This document shows positions 62,705-64,000 of a stretch of 64,000 nucleotides of DNA, in pieces. The stretch lies in contig CM060200.1 in assembly GCA_030562195.1 (NCBI GenBank), positions 31,163,023 to 31,227,022 on the forward strand, read 5' to 3'. Made by a program: the position numbers and the translations under genes. The DNA comes from Nipponacmea schrenckii (Eukaryota > Mollusca > Gastropoda > Lottiidae). The notes under the pieces are model-generated. The model was not told the origin of the DNA. It did not search any database and worked only from the letters and a program-made list of their open reading frames with translations. Each line of letters begins with the position of its first letter. The first letter of the stretch is position 1.

Positions 62705-63640
62705 GATGAAACTTTATGTGAGAGTACTGGTATTTGTTATCACCCAAGGACAAACCCTATTGAAAATCTGATAAATCTAAATAAATTTAGTATCAGTTAT
62801 TGCTCATGTATATATTGATGATATCTCGGTCAAGTTCGAAAATGGACATTATCGAATGAACAGTTTTTGAGTAATTGCACTCGACTTAGTAAAAACGGGA
62901 CAAATTAAGTTGTATCCACAATAGAGGCTACAGTTTTTATCCGATCTTAATGAAACTTGGTATACATGTATATATTTATGATATCTAGGTCAAGTTCGAA
63001 AATGGAAATTATCGCATGAAGGGTTTTTGAGTTATTGCCCTTGACTTAGAAAAACGCGTCAAATTTGGGTTGTATCCACAATAGAGGCTACAGTTTTTAT
63101 CCGATCTTAAAGAAACTTAGTATACATGTATATATTAAGGATATCTAGGTCAAGTTCGAAAATGGAAATTATCGCATGGTCGGTTTTTTTGTTATTGCCC
63201 TTGTTTTTGTAAAAACGATTCAAATTTGGGTTGTATCCACAATAGAGGCTACAGTTTTTATCCGATCTTAATGAAATAGTTATACATGTATATATTGATG
63301 ATATCTCTGTCAAGTTCAAAAATCCAAATTATCGCATGAACGGTTTTTGAGTTATTGCCCTTGACTTAGTAAAAACGTGTCAAATTGGGTTGTATCTACA
63401 ATAGAGGCTACAGTTTTTATCCGATCCTAATGAAACTTGGTATACATGTATATATTGATCAGATCTCAGTCAAGTTCGAAAATGGATTTTATCAAATGAA
63501 TGGATTTTGGGTTATTGCCCTTGACTTAGTAAAGCAATATGGATGTGATGTATACTACCGTTGCCCCTGTCCATCTGTCGGTCTGCCCTTGACCGTCTGT
63601 CCTTGACATAGTAAAAACAATATGAATGTATATTAGGTCC
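62705..63640 (+). repeat. B-type core units in tandem, RAB10 intron 2
   Basis: After a short E-type fragment, four to five units repeat every ~160 bp. GAGGCTACAGTTTTTATCCG starts at 62924, 63084, 63245 and 63404. The sequence corresponds to the core of copy B (18899-19826) on the opposite strand. No ORF with coding features. Confidence 0.7.
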
Positions 63641-63780
63641 ATTCGTCTGTCGGGCAGTCCGTCCGTCCGTCCATCCATCCCTCCCTCTTTCCCTCCCTCT
63701 GTCCGTCAGTCCCTCTGTCCATCCCTCTGTCCGTCCTTCCCTCTGTCCGTATGTATCAGTCCGTCCCTCTGTCCGTCCTT
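63640..63780 (+). repeat. CCGT/CCCT-rich simple repeat
   Basis: Degenerate (CCGT)n, (CCAT)n and (CCCTCTGT)n tract, an expanded version of the GTCC tract that sits next to the palindromic end in the tandem-core elements. Confidence 0.7.
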
Positions 63781-64000
63781 GACTTAGTAATAACCCATCA
63801 ATTTCGGCTTGTTCGGATGTATATTACGGTTGCCCCTATATCTGTCAGTCTATACTTGATGTACCAAAAACCCATCAATTTTGGCTTGTAGCTATGATAG
63901 AAGCTTGACTAAGATCATTGCTGATTTGCTGTGGAGTTTCAATTCATACAGTCTTTTATGCTTCAAAAATCAAGAATTTACTGTGGTTTTTGCTCTCTAC

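Overview
This is an intron-rich, AT-rich invertebrate nuclear sequence. Small exons with GT..AG splice sites, metazoan-type proteins, no operon structure and a heavy load of short non-autonomous transposons all point to an animal. The most widespread repeat family has tandem cores of about 160 bp between shared hairpin ends, an architecture described for mollusc Pearl/HINE-type elements, so a mollusc is my best guess. That is inference; the species was not identified.

Layout: (1) <33..14133 (+), the 3' part of a CAMK-family Ser/Thr kinase, HUNK-like, starting inside the catalytic loop, with a very long serine-rich tail. (2) 14134..20996, gene-free, with several MITE-like elements. (3) 20997..23674 (-), a FAM151/menorin family protein. 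(4) 25646..28901 (+), a C8orf76 homologue, head-to-head with FAM151. (5) 29256..37455 (-), TRAPPC12, tail-to-tail with C8orf76; its sixth coding exon carries an apparent +1 frameshift. (6) 37456..41714, gene-free with repeats. (7) 41715..43968 (+), a reticulocalbin (CREC) protein with six EF-hands. (8) 45234..52871 (-), the circularly permuted nucleolar GTPase GNL2. (9) 54253..56129 (+), an ER-luminal thioredoxin-fold protein ending in HDEL that has lost its CXXC. (10) 58294..>61651 (+), the first two coding exons of RAB10, which continues past the window.

The gene models were built by hand from acceptor/donor sites, reading-phase continuity and family resemblance. Exon lengths sum to whole codons in every complete gene except TRAPPC12, which is what exposed its frameshift. 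The genes are housekeeping or secretory-pathway functions (trafficking: TRAPPC12, RAB10; ER lumen: reticulocalbin, the thioredoxin-like protein; ribosome assembly: GNL2; cell surface or secreted: FAM151). They are neighbours without a visible shared pathway.

No prokaryotic features, CRISPR arrays or rRNA genes were seen. The unusual content lies in the repeats (shared-end elements with interchangeable cores, a 0.65 kb foldback, TTAA MITEs, a decayed hammerhead-like motif), the over-used palindrome TAGGCCTA, the CXXC-less thioredoxin-fold protein and the TRAPPC12 frameshift.
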